Origin: UBA5794 sp964196275
Lineage (GTDB): Bacteria; Actinomycetota; Acidimicrobiia; Spongiisociales; UBA5794
Reading direction: 5' to 3'
DNA length: 64,000 nucleotides
Assembly: GCA_964196275.1 (NCBI GenBank)
Contig: CAXMSN010000092.1
Location: 1-64,000, forward strand
The notes beneath the pieces are model-generated. The model was given only the letters and a program-made list of their open reading frames with translations. It did no database searches and was not told the origin of the DNA. Below, piece by piece: positions 1 to 7,897 of this stretch; position 1 is the stretch's first letter, and each line of letters begins with the position of its first letter. The position numbers and the translations under genes were made by a program.

Positions 1-126
1 GCGGAGCAACGAGGGAAACGTGCCGTGTGTGAGCCCAAACGGAACCAGTCGAATGTGACCGCCGACATCCCTTTGCACGCAAATGCGAACACAGATGGTT
101 CGAGACGGAGAGGGGGGGAGGGAGGG

Positions 127-197
127 AGCGGGTGAGGGGAATCGAACCCCCGTATTCAGCTTGGGAAGCTGATGTTCTACCATTGAACTACACCCGC
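127..197 (-). tRNA. tRNA-Gly (anticodon CCC)
   Basis: Read on the minus strand this folds as a complete cloverleaf. The acceptor stem GCGGGTG pairs with CACCCGC, the D arm contains AATGGTAGA, the anticodon stem TCAGC/GCTGA encloses the loop TTCCCAA (anticodon CCC), and the T arm is GGGGGTTCGATTCCCC. The bases after the discriminator are CCC, so the terminal CCA is apparently added after transcription. It decodes GGG glycine codons. Confidence 0.95.
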
Positions 198-250
198 GTA
201 CGTAGGAGTCTACTTGGCGACCCATCGCAGGCATCAGGGATGAGCACCGA

Positions 251-256
251 TAGTGT
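251..256 (+). promoter_or_regulatory. -10 element for the methyltransferase gene
   Basis: TAGTGT ends 6 nt before the GTG at 263, which would put the transcript start at the start codon. No -35 is evident. Confidence 0.5.
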
Positions 257-262
257 GCGCTC

Positions 263-880
263 GTGACTGACAAAACCACACTGAGATTCGAGGACTTCTC
301 GTGGGTCGAGTACCAGGAGAGGACCGCCCACAGGCCTGTGACCGACTACTTCACCGCTGCGTTGGACTTCGTCGACGGAGACAACGGGGATGGCAGGCTC
401 GCGGTGGATCTCGGCTGCGGCGGCGGTTCGGAAACACGTGAGCTGCTCGCCCGCGGATGGCGCGTTTTCGCCACCGATGCCGGGCCCGACTCCGAGCGCC
501 TCGTCACAGAGCACACACCTCTTGACCATCGGCACCGGCTTGAGCACGTGCATGGGCGGTTTCACGAGGTGGATCTTCCGCAGGCCGATCTTGTGTATGC
601 CCAATACTCATTGCCCTTCGCCGACGGTGACCTTGACGCTGCCGTCGATGCGGCCATCGGCGCGGTGAAGCCGGGTGGCGCCTTTGTTGGACAGCTGTTC
701 GGACACAACGACACATGGGCTGGAGATGGTGCCGCTTCTGTCGATCGCGAGTGGATCGAGGCCAAGTTCAGCGAATTCACCGAGCTCAACATCGACGAGC
801 AGGACTTCGAGGGTTCCTACGGAGGCTCTGAGGCGAACCAGAAGCGCTGGCACGTCTTCCACATCCACGCCCGGCGCTGA
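263..880 (+). CDS. class I SAM-dependent methyltransferase
   Basis: The protein has 205 aa. It should transfer a methyl group from S-adenosylmethionine to an unidentified acceptor in the cytoplasm. Motif I, VDLGCGGGSETRELL, is at about residues 48-62, followed by the acidic strand end of motif II (FATDAG) and a motif IV region (DLVYAQYSLPF), as in small Rossmann-fold methyltransferases. The start is GTG at 263, with no Shine-Dalgarno sequence but a -10 hexamer 6 nt upstream. The gene stands alone between tRNA-Gly and a convergent MBL-fold gene 3 nt away. The substrate cannot be read from the sequence. Confidence 0.85.
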   Translation: MTDKTTLRFEDFSWVEYQERTAHRPVTDYFTAALDFVDGDNGDGRLAVDLGCGGGSETRELLARGWRVFATDAGPDSERLVTEHTPLDHRHRLEHVHGRFHEVDLPQADLVYAQYSLPFADGDLDAAVDAAIGAVKPGGAFVGQLFGHNDTWAGDGAASVDREWIEAKFSEFTELNIDEQDFEGSYGGSEANQKRWHVFHIHARR

Positions 881-883
881 AGC

Positions 884-1738
884 TCAGACCTCTATGGTCT
901 GCAGGTCCTCACCGATGACGACTTCGCCTTCGAAAGTAGCTTCGATCTGCTGACGCATGGCCTCCACCGCCTCTTCGGTCTTCTCCCGGATGTGTGTGAT
1001 CACAAGTCGCTCCGCACCGTCATCAGTGGCGACTGCGACAGCCTGAGGTACACCGGCAAGGATCTTCTCCGTGAGGAAACGATCTGCGTCGGTGGAGATC
1101 TCCTCTTCGGAGAGATAGCCACACATGACGAGCACGTTGACCCCCGTGGCAAGGGCGACCAGTGAGTCATCCGGCACGGCATCCCCGGTGATGACGACGC
1201 TCTTCCCCTCGGCCTCGACCCGGTAGCCGAGCGTGCTCCACTGCTCGATGGACAGGTCCAGAGCCGTGGCCCCATGCTCGACTTTGCCGACCGCCACGTG
1301 GACACCATGTTCGAGTTCGACGGTGCCGTTGAGCATCTCACGCACCTCGATCGTCGTCTGTGGCGGCTCGAGAGGATGCCCGAGCGCCCAATCCTCGGCG
1401 ATCCTGAACTCGATATCCCGCGTGTACACATGGTCGAAGAGTCCAGCGATTATCTCTTTGGTGCCGAGCGGGCCGATGACAGTCAACGGCTCCGTGCGAC
1501 CGTTGTTCCACGACGCCATCAGCAGGTCTCCAAGCCCGCCGATGTGATCGAAGTGGTGATGGGTGATGAAGACCGCATCGAGGTCTTCTGTGCGCACTCC
1601 ACAGCGAGCGAGTTGGGTAGCAACTCCTCGGCCGGCATCGAAGAGGAGTCGCAACCCGCCTGCCTCAACGAGTGTCGCGGGACCTTGGCGGGTGGGGTCC
1701 GGGCGCGGTCCGCCTGTTCCGAGAAGAGTGATGCGCAT
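884..1738 (-). CDS. MBL-fold metallo-hydrolase (RNase Z/arylsulfatase-like)
   Basis: A 284 aa metallo-beta-lactamase fold protein. The metal-binding motif HHHFDH is at about residues 60-65, the opening LLGTGGPRPDPTRQGP resembles RNase Z and alkylsulfatase/phosphodiesterase-like hydrolases, TGDAVPDD supplies the later metal-ligand Asp, and ITHIRE near residue 250 supplies the last His. It has no signal peptide, so it is probably cytoplasmic. It lacks the extended exosite arm expected of true tRNase Z, so a generic hydrolase is the safer call. A -10 hexamer 6 nt before the ATG supports this start. Confidence 0.85.
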   Translation of the reverse strand: MRITLLGTGGPRPDPTRQGPATLVEAGGLRLLFDAGRGVATQLARCGVRTEDLDAVFITHHHFDHIGGLGDLLMASWNNGRTEPLTVIGPLGTKEIIAGLFDHVYTRDIEFRIAEDWALGHPLEPPQTTIEVREMLNGTVELEHGVHVAVGKVEHGATALDLSIEQWSTLGYRVEAEGKSVVITGDAVPDDSLVALATGVNVLVMCGYLSEEEISTDADRFLTEKILAGVPQAVAVATDDGAERLVITHIREKTEEAVEAMRQQIEATFEGEVVIGEDLQTIEV

Positions 1739-1744
1739 GTCCCA

Positions 1745-1750
1745 ACATTA
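1745..1750 (-). promoter_or_regulatory. -10 element for the MBL-fold gene
   Basis: On the minus strand TAATGT ends 6 nt before the ATG at 1738, predicting a leaderless transcript. Confidence 0.5.
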
Positions 1751-1766
1751 GAGCTGAGGCGGCAGA

Positions 1767-2684
1767 TCAACCAGCGTGGACGAGTTCGACGACGTCAGCC
1801 ATGGCCTCAACGGCTTCTGACGCCTTGTTCGTGAGATCGCACCGGACTTCCGAGATACCGATATCGCCCAGCGCGAGTAGGAACTGCGAGATCTGCTCTG
1901 CTGATCCGGCCGGGATGTTCTCGAAGCCTGATTCCGGTCGGTCATACCCGGGTGGAGCGACGGAGTACAGGTCGAGGGTCCGATCGAGGGAGGTTGGATC
2001 GCGGTCTTCAGCCTCGCAGGCCCGATCAAGCGTTGCTGTGATCGAACCGACGCGTTCCTTGATCTCGTCCAGGGTCTCGTTGTACGCCCACCAGTTCCAG
2101 GCATCGCCGAACCTGGCGGCGAGCGTCAGCATCTTGGTGCCCCCGGCGGCGATGTTGATACGAGGACCCTCCGTGCGGGGGCCCCGGAGTACCAACGCTG
2201 ACTCCTTGGCTGTGTAGAACTCGCCGGCGTGGTCAACGCCGCCTGTCTTCAGCAGTCCGTGGATGATCTCGATCGCCTCGGCGAATCGTGAGTAACGCCT
2301 GTCCGTGGGGAATCCGAAGGCCTCGTAGTCCGAATCCGCGGTGTTCCCAGCACCGATACCAAGGACGTATCGTCCTTCGGAGATCTCGTCGAGCGTTGTG
2401 GCGATACTCGCCACCATTGCTGGTGATCGGTACGGCGTATTGACGACGGACTGACCGAACCCAATTCGCTCCGTCGATGCGGCGATCGCACCGGCGATGG
2501 CTACGGACTCCCAAACGCCGTCGGAGGTCTCCTCTCCCTTGTAGAGCAGTGCGTCCTCGAAGACGAACATGTCGAACCCGACTGACTCGGCCGTGGCCGC
2601 GAGATCCCGAATCGAGTCCCAGGTCGGGGCGGGCGCCTCTGCTCCGGGTCGGCCGTGCAAACCAGCGATGAGTCCGATGTCCAT
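1767..2684 (-). CDS. LLM-class F420/flavin-dependent oxidoreductase
   Basis: A 305 aa luciferase-like monooxygenase-fold protein of the type that in actinobacteria usually binds coenzyme F420 or FMN. Features are the N-terminal beta strand MDIGLIAGL, the WESVAIAGAIAASTERIGFGQSV segment (about residues 73-95) and the YVLGIGAGN cofactor loop. The reading frame is open further upstream, but ATG 2684 starts the first barrel strand and has a -10 hexamer 7 nt upstream; the upstream extension is rich in Arg and Ser and looks non-coding. It is tandem with the MBL gene (28 nt gap), each with its own -10. The substrate is unknown. Confidence 0.87.
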   Translation of the reverse strand: MDIGLIAGLHGRPGAEAPAPTWDSIRDLAATAESVGFDMFVFEDALLYKGEETSDGVWESVAIAGAIAASTERIGFGQSVVNTPYRSPAMVASIATTLDEISEGRYVLGIGAGNTADSDYEAFGFPTDRRYSRFAEAIEIIHGLLKTGGVDHAGEFYTAKESALVLRGPRTEGPRINIAAGGTKMLTLAARFGDAWNWWAYNETLDEIKERVGSITATLDRACEAEDRDPTSLDRTLDLYSVAPPGYDRPESGFENIPAGSAEQISQFLLALGDIGISEVRCDLTNKASEAVEAMADVVELVHAG

Positions 2685-2691
2685 GGTGAGG

Positions 2692-2697
2692 AAACTA
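2692..2697 (-). promoter_or_regulatory. -10 element for the LLM oxidoreductase gene
   Basis: TAGTTT on the minus strand ends 7 nt before ATG 2684 and selects that start over longer in-frame alternatives. Confidence 0.5.
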
Positions 2698-2727
2698 GCC
2701 GAAGTCGTATGAGCGGTGCGCTGGGAG

Positions 2728-2943
2728 TCAGGCGAAGATGCTGACCGCACCCCAGACCGCAATGAAGATCCCAACGCCGAGCAGCCAATATGCGCGACCG
2801 GCACGGAACTCGCCGGTCTCACCCTTGGGTGTGACGCCACGCCTGTGCTGGATGATCGCGTAGACGTTGCCGATCACCATGGCGAGGCCCAGCGCCAATG
2901 CGATCTGCTTGATGAGGATGTTGAGGTCAAGGATCTCTTCCAC
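2728..2943 (-). CDS. small two-helix membrane protein
   Basis: A 71 aa hypothetical protein with two hydrophobic helices, about residues 9-27 (IKQIALALGLAMVIGNVYA) and 50-68 (AYWLLGVGIFIAVWGAVSI), joined by a polar loop containing QHRRGVTPKGETGEF. The start is GTG at 2943. I recognise no family. It is divergent from the membrane protein gene at 3001, and the two -10 elements lie within 60 bp. Its coherent topology and well-placed promoter support a real gene. Confidence 0.65.
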   Translation of the reverse strand: MEEILDLNILIKQIALALGLAMVIGNVYAIIQHRRGVTPKGETGEFRAGRAYWLLGVGIFIAVWGAVSIFA

Positions 2944-2950
2944 GGATCGG

Positions 2951-2956
2951 ACGGTA
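2951..2956 (-). promoter_or_regulatory. -10 element for the 71-aa membrane protein gene
   Basis: TACCGT on the minus strand ends 7 nt before the GTG at 2943. Confidence 0.5.
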
Positions 2957-2986
2957 CATCGGTGTGGGCATATACCCGTGTGGTCT

Positions 2987-2992
2987 TAGCCT
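2987..2992 (+). promoter_or_regulatory. -10 element for the 309-aa membrane protein gene
   Basis: TAGCCT ends 8 nt before ATG 3001. Confidence 0.5.
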
Positions 2993-3000
2993 TGGCCGTT

Positions 3001-3930
3001 ATGCGCACGGAAGACCGATCTACAAACACCGATCTGAGGGCCTCGACTCGTCGGGGAACCCTCTCGGTGGTGATGTGGGTATTCGGCCTGTCGACGACGC
3101 TCCTGCTGGTCGGGCTGTGGGGCCGTGCCGTCACGGTCGATGAGGCGACCATTGTGGAGTCGGCGAGGGCGGTTGTTGACGCGGAGGTGGCCCAAGACCG
3201 GATCTACGACTGGATCGGCGACGCGATCGCTGAGACCCAGAACGTCGGCGGCGAAGAGGTGTCTGCTGTTGTCGCTCGCCTCCGGAATCGACCCGAGATC
3301 GGTGCGGCGATCGATGTCATCGTGGAACAGTTCGTCGTGGCGTTGTTCGCACCAGAGGGTGGCTCAACCGTCGTGGACATCCAAGAGGCGGTCACGCCCG
3401 TCATGCCCGTCGTGGTCGCCGAGTTGTCTGCCGAGAGTGTCGTTGTCGATGAGAGTCTCCTTGTGGCCGCGCTTGGGGATGCATCGGAGATCGAGTTCGA
3501 TACCGGCGGGGTCGCAGGTGTCGCCGCCGTCGTCAGAGATGCGAAGGCACTCGTTTCACGAGTCGTCTTGTTCGCACTCGTGTCGATGGTTCTGTCGGCC
3601 ACGACTGCCTTGGCGCTTGCAGAGAGACGCTATGCAATGGTGAGGACGCTGTCGTCGCGAGTGCTGTTGTCTGCCCTGTCGTTTGCGGTGCTGTTCAGGC
3701 TGGGATCGTGGGCGCTCGACCCGGAGCGCGGCGGGACGCCGGTTGCATCCGGTGGATCGATCATCCTCGGGTCGAACGGCCACATCTTCATCGTGATCGC
3801 CGTGATCGCGGCAGCCGTCGGAATCGCAGGAGGCTGGGTTGCGTGGACGCGACAGCGCACCCGTCTCGAGCCACCAACCGCCGAGTCGGACCTATCGGAT
3901 GACGATACGAAGGAACTCGTCGCCGTCTGA
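3001..3930 (+). CDS. integral membrane protein, unknown function
   Basis: A 309 aa protein with a predicted first membrane helix at about residues 23-42, a long extracytoplasmic or cytoplasmic acidic domain (about 43-180, many Val, Asp and Glu), then three further helices at about 185-205, 220-240 and 258-282 and a short acidic tail. The layout of one helix, a soluble domain and three helices is reminiscent of uncharacterised actinobacterial membrane proteins, but I recognise no named family. The frame is open upstream to about 2716; ATG 3001 is preferred because the Arg/Thr-rich N-terminus leads directly into helix 1 and a -10 lies 8 nt upstream. Confidence 0.75.
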   Translation: MRTEDRSTNTDLRASTRRGTLSVVMWVFGLSTTLLLVGLWGRAVTVDEATIVESARAVVDAEVAQDRIYDWIGDAIAETQNVGGEEVSAVVARLRNRPEIGAAIDVIVEQFVVALFAPEGGSTVVDIQEAVTPVMPVVVAELSAESVVVDESLLVAALGDASEIEFDTGGVAGVAAVVRDAKALVSRVVLFALVSMVLSATTALALAERRYAMVRTLSSRVLLSALSFAVLFRLGSWALDPERGGTPVASGGSIILGSNGHIFIVIAVIAAAVGIAGGWVAWTRQRTRLEPPTAESDLSDDDTKELVAV

Positions 3931-3972
3931 CGGCTGGGTTCCTCTTCCCTGTCGGCTCGACCATCGTGCGAG

Positions 3973-3978
3973 TACGCT
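3973..3978 (+). promoter_or_regulatory. -10 element for the PhzF-family gene
   Basis: TACGCT ends 7 nt before ATG 3986. Confidence 0.55.
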
Positions 3979-3985
3979 CATCGTC

Positions 3986-4777
3986 ATGCCGAGGCCGTGC
4001 CATGTCGTTCGCGTATTCACCCGGGGTGAGCTTGGGGGAAACCATCTGGGTGTCGTCACCGACCTGGAGGGGCTGGACTCCGACTCGATGCAGGAGATCG
4101 CCAGCGATCTGAATTTCTCGGAGACGATCTTCGTGGATTCGGACGGCTCGGCCGACGCTGTAGTCCGCATCTTCACTCCGGTAAGTGAACTTCCGTTCGC
4201 CGGGCACCCGCTGGTTGGAGCCGCATGGATCTTGGCGAACCTTGGCGCCGGGTCAGCGGGCAGGATCATCGCCGAAGTCGGGCCCGTGGAGTACACGGTG
4301 AGCGGAGCCAGCGTATCGGTTCGGTGCAGCATCCCGATCACCACTATCGAGCCGAACATCGTCCAGGAGGCTGTTGCAGGCGCTGGAATGCCCCAGCCGA
4401 TCGCCACGAGCATTCTCGGCCTTCCCAAGGAGTACCTGATCGCTGAGTACGCAACCTTTGCTGATGTCGCCGCCCTCAGCCCCAACTTCGACGCGCTACT
4501 TGATCACTTCGGCCTGCTGTGCTTTGCGAGAGACGGCGACCTCGTCAAATCCAGGTTCTTCGTTCCCGAGGAGGGGATCCCAGAGGATCCTGCGACGGGA
4601 TCTGCCGCGGTGGCCCTCGCCAGGGAGTTCGTGCTGCGGGGGGAGACGGAAGGATCGGTCAGCGTCAGCCAGGGGGATGAGATCGGGCACCCATCGACGA
4701 TCGAACTCTCTTGGGATGTTCGCGGCACCACGATCGGTGGCACGGTTGTGCGGGACGAGGTTCGTCTTGTCGGCTGA
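3986..4777 (+). CDS. PhzF-family isomerase/epimerase-like protein
   Basis: A 263 aa protein of the phenazine-biosynthesis PhzF superfamily, whose fold resembles diaminopimelate epimerase. Diagnostic elements are VRVFTRGELGGNHLGVV at about residues 7-23, the LNFSETIFV segment with the putative catalytic Glu (about 46), FTPVSELPFAGHPLVGAAW (about 63-81) and EDPATGSAAVALA near 200. No phenazine cluster is nearby, so it more likely acts as a generic isomerase. The start is ATG 3986, where the family begins, and is supported by the upstream -10. Confidence 0.87.
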   Translation: MPRPCHVVRVFTRGELGGNHLGVVTDLEGLDSDSMQEIASDLNFSETIFVDSDGSADAVVRIFTPVSELPFAGHPLVGAAWILANLGAGSAGRIIAEVGPVEYTVSGASVSVRCSIPITTIEPNIVQEAVAGAGMPQPIATSILGLPKEYLIAEYATFADVAALSPNFDALLDHFGLLCFARDGDLVKSRFFVPEEGIPEDPATGSAAVALAREFVLRGETEGSVSVSQGDEIGHPSTIELSWDVRGTTIGGTVVRDEVRLVG

Positions 4778-4802
4778 CTGCGCACGGTGGCCGCTCGTTC
4801 CC

Positions 4803-4808
4803 TAGGCT
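4803..4808 (+). promoter_or_regulatory. -10 element for the acyl-CoA ligase gene (leadered)
   Basis: TAGGCT lies 24 nt upstream of ATG 4833. Unlike its neighbours this gene has a clear ribosome binding site (AAGGGGA, 4821-4827), giving a predicted leader of about 18 nt. Confidence 0.4.
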
Positions 4809-4832
4809 CGAATACAGACCAAGGGGAAACAC

Positions 4833-6620
4833 ATGCAGACGTTCACCACACCGGGCGAAAGAGCCGTCGCACCAGGCACCAACGCCGTATCGCTGTTGCG
4901 TGCTGTCGCTACTGACTCGCCGAAGACGGCGTCGCTTGCGTATCGGGACGGTGGCGCCTTCGTCGATGTCAGCGCTGCCGAGATGTGGGAGTCGGTGAAG
5001 GAGATCGCAGCGGGCCTCGTGGCGGCGGGAATCAACAAGGGCGACAGAGTTGCCCTGCACACCGCCACCCGCATCGAATTCACCCTCTTTGACTATGCGA
5101 TCTGGGCTGCAGGCGCTGCGACGACGACGATCTACGAGACTTCCTCAGCTGAGCAGATCAAATGGATCGTGTCCGACTCTGCGTCCGTGGCGATCATCAC
5201 CGAGAACGCAGAGACGGCGGCTGTCTTCCGATCCGTCGCAGATGACCTCCCCGATTGCAGGCAGACGTTCGTGATCGAAGACGGAGCGGTAGAGACCCTC
5301 AAGTCGCTGGCAAGCGACGAAAGTCGCGCAGAGACCGCTCGACGGATCGATGGCATCGCGCACGGTGATCTCGCGACACTCGTCTACACGTCGGGGACGA
5401 CCGGCATGCCGAAGGGGTGCGAGCTCACCCACTACAACTTTGCGTGGGAGGTCACGCAACTCGACGACTCGGTCGCCGAGCTCATGTCTGCGGGCAACCG
5501 CACGCTCATGTTCCTGCCACTCGCTCACATCTTCGCAAGAGCAGTCCAGTCGGCGTGTGTAGCGAAGGGCGTCACGATCGCCTACTCGACGGGAATACCC
5601 AACCTCATCGAAGAGATGGCGATGGTGAAGCCGACGTGGATCTTTTCGGTGCCGAGAGTGTTCGAGAAGATCTACAACGGCGCAAAACAGAAAGCCGACG
5701 CCGACGGGAAGGGCAAGATCTTCGATAGGGCGGTGTCGACGGCGATCGCATACTCACAAGGTATCCAGCGGGGCAAGATCGGTATCGGGACGAGAGCGGA
5801 GCATGCCCTCTTCGACAAACTCGTGTACGGAAAGCTGAGGGCTGCGTTCGGCGGCGAGTTGCGATACGCGATCTCCGGCGGTGCCGCGCTCGGATCGCGG
5901 CTCGGCCATTTCTTCCGAGGGATCGGAGTCACGCCTCTTGAGGGATACGGCCTGACAGAGACCACGGCAGGTGCGACGATCAACCGGCCCGATGCGATCC
6001 GAATCGGCACCGTCGGGCGGCCGTTGCAGGGAGCATCGGTCAGGATCGCTGAAGATGGGGAGGTTCTCATCAAGGGAGGACACGTGTTCTCCGGGTACTG
6101 GAACAACGAGACAGCAACCTCTGAGGCCCTGACAAGCGACGGTTGGTTCCACACGGGCGACATCGGTGTGCTCGATGGGGATGGGTTCCTTTCGATCACC
6201 GGGCGCAAGAAGGAGATCATCGTCACCGCGTCCGGGAAGAACGTGGCTCCAGCCGTGCTCGAAGACCGCATGCGGTCAAACGCTCTGATCTCCCAGGTCA
6301 TGGTTGTCGGCGATGCGCGTCCGTTCGTGGCTGCTCTGGTCACCCTCGATGAGGAGTCGCTCCCCGGTTGGGCATCGGCGAACGATCTCGGTGACCTGTC
6401 ACCGGACGATCTGCGGAGCCACGAGAAGGTGCGCGCCGAGGTGGACAAGGCTGTCACGTTTGCGAACGAGATGGTGTCGAAGCCCGAGTCGATCAGGGAG
6501 TATCGGATCCTTCCAAGCGACTTCAGCATCGAGGGAGGCGAGTTGACCCCAACGCTCAAGGTGAAGCGGTCGGTCGTTGCGAGCCGGAACGCGGCCTACA
6601 TCGAGGACATGTACGGCTGA
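4833..6620 (+). CDS. long-chain fatty acid--CoA ligase (FadD15-like)
   Basis: A 595 aa ANL-superfamily AMP-forming ligase, close to the usual length of about 600 aa for bacterial long-chain acyl-CoA synthetases. It activates a fatty acid with ATP and transfers it to CoA. The P-loop motif YTSGTTGMPKGCELTH is at about residues 186-201, the A5 motif GYGLTETTAG near 371, and the A7/A8 hinge HTGDIGVLDGDGFLSITGRKKE near 441-462. The invariant C-terminal Lys is expected in TPTLKVKR near 575. The Shine-Dalgarno sequence AAGGGGA lies 5 nt before the ATG. It is likely cytoplasmic or membrane-associated, feeding beta-oxidation or lipid synthesis. Confidence 0.92.
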   Translation: MQTFTTPGERAVAPGTNAVSLLRAVATDSPKTASLAYRDGGAFVDVSAAEMWESVKEIAAGLVAAGINKGDRVALHTATRIEFTLFDYAIWAAGAATTTIYETSSAEQIKWIVSDSASVAIITENAETAAVFRSVADDLPDCRQTFVIEDGAVETLKSLASDESRAETARRIDGIAHGDLATLVYTSGTTGMPKGCELTHYNFAWEVTQLDDSVAELMSAGNRTLMFLPLAHIFARAVQSACVAKGVTIAYSTGIPNLIEEMAMVKPTWIFSVPRVFEKIYNGAKQKADADGKGKIFDRAVSTAIAYSQGIQRGKIGIGTRAEHALFDKLVYGKLRAAFGGELRYAISGGAALGSRLGHFFRGIGVTPLEGYGLTETTAGATINRPDAIRIGTVGRPLQGASVRIAEDGEVLIKGGHVFSGYWNNETATSEALTSDGWFHTGDIGVLDGDGFLSITGRKKEIIVTASGKNVAPAVLEDRMRSNALISQVMVVGDARPFVAALVTLDEESLPGWASANDLGDLSPDDLRSHEKVRAEVDKAVTFANEMVSKPESIREYRILPSDFSIEGGELTPTLKVKRSVVASRNAAYIEDMYG

Positions 6621-6691
6621 GCGAGGATCCTGCGGGAACCAACCAGACGTTCTGATCGTCGTATAGGTGTCTGATCGAACGCTGGGGTTAC

Positions 6692-7855
6692 ATGCGCCGC
6701 CACATTCTCATAACGCTCTCGCTGCTCGCGCTCACTGTCGTGGGGATGCCGTCCGCGCTGGGGTACGTCACACCGCTCGGAGAGGTGCTGCCGGATGGAG
6801 ACGAACGGCCTGTCGTCGTGTCTGCGTCGCTCGCATTGCCGCAGCGCCACAACGACATCCTTGAAGCCGATCTCACAATCGAAGCATCGGACAACAACCA
6901 TGTCGTGGGCTACGAGTACCGCTGGATAGGTTTGAGCGTCGGCTCGACATTCGGGACCGATGTCGAATCACCCACCGTGAGCTACCGGTCCGTGAAGCCC
7001 GACAGTCACCAGGTCCTGCAGGTGAGAGCCATTGACTCGAACGGATGGAGGTCAACCTGGTTTCATGCATGGAGCGGGACCACACCCCCTCGGCCGAACC
7101 TGATCGTTGCGGGCGACTCGATCGCGTCCGGTTACACGCGGCAATGGTTCACCTCGAAAGGTACATGCGTTGATGCCAATGCCTCGTACGGGAGCACGAT
7201 CCGGACTTCGATCGCATCGTCACTCCCTTCCCAGTGGTCGCCGACGTACCGCAACGTCGCGTGGGCTGGAGCCGGAGTACACGCGATGGCAGATGGAGGC
7301 GTTGACTCGTGCGGGGTTTCGCACGGGAGCCAGGTGGAGGCGATCGACGCTGCAGCGGACGCGACAACGTGGAACATCGTGGTCGTAACTGCAGGCATCA
7401 ACTCCACCAATTGGAGCAGCGTGATCGTGGACCTGACGAAGGACACAGCGTTCTCGTTCACCGATCGAGGGGACAGGGCCTGGTGTGAGTTCGGAGTGAG
7501 TCAGCGATGGAACATCTCAGAGCGTGCGCCGGGGATCACGACGGCCGTACGCGGCATCAGTACAACTCTGCGTACGGAGACCAATGCGGACGTCTACTGG
7601 ACCAGTTACTACGGGATCACCGACACCAAGCTCGCCCCCGGCTGGACACCGATCGGGTCCGAGTGCGATGAGGAGATGTCCGGTGCACTCGACCGACTTC
7701 ACTCAGCTATCAGAACCGGACTCCACAGTTCGGTGACATGGGTTGATGTCGACGGCTCCGTAGTGCCCACACAGGGCTGGGCGGGTTGGCCACATCCGAA
7801 TGATGATGGGCATCGGGTTATCGGACAACGGGTGGCCGCGACCATCGTCGGCTGA
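6692..7855 (+). CDS. secreted SGNH/GDSL-type hydrolase
   Basis: A 387 aa protein with an N-terminal signal peptide (Arg-Arg, then a hydrophobic core at residues 5-20 and a probable cleavage after SALG). Residues 40-130 form a beta-sandwich-like domain, which may be Ig/fibronectin-like. The SGNH hydrolase domain begins near 135: block I GDSIASG (Ser nucleophile), an Asn/Gly block around VVTAGINSTNW, and block V HPNDDGH near 368 with the Asp/His pair. It is probably an extracellular esterase or lipase. No classical leaderless -10 precedes it. It is monocistronic. Confidence 0.82.
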   Translation: MRRHILITLSLLALTVVGMPSALGYVTPLGEVLPDGDERPVVVSASLALPQRHNDILEADLTIEASDNNHVVGYEYRWIGLSVGSTFGTDVESPTVSYRSVKPDSHQVLQVRAIDSNGWRSTWFHAWSGTTPPRPNLIVAGDSIASGYTRQWFTSKGTCVDANASYGSTIRTSIASSLPSQWSPTYRNVAWAGAGVHAMADGGVDSCGVSHGSQVEAIDAAADATTWNIVVVTAGINSTNWSSVIVDLTKDTAFSFTDRGDRAWCEFGVSQRWNISERAPGITTAVRGISTTLRTETNADVYWTSYYGITDTKLAPGWTPIGSECDEEMSGALDRLHSAIRTGLHSSVTWVDVDGSVVPTQGWAGWPHPNDDGHRVIGQRVAATIVG

Positions 7856-7897
7856 CCTCGACTCGTTTCTGTCGCTGCGGTGTGTCACGATGGAGAC

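Noticed and set aside
2716..3000. N-terminal extension of the 309-aa membrane protein
   Set aside because: It overlaps the divergent 71-aa gene and both promoters, and the extension has no membrane or domain character.
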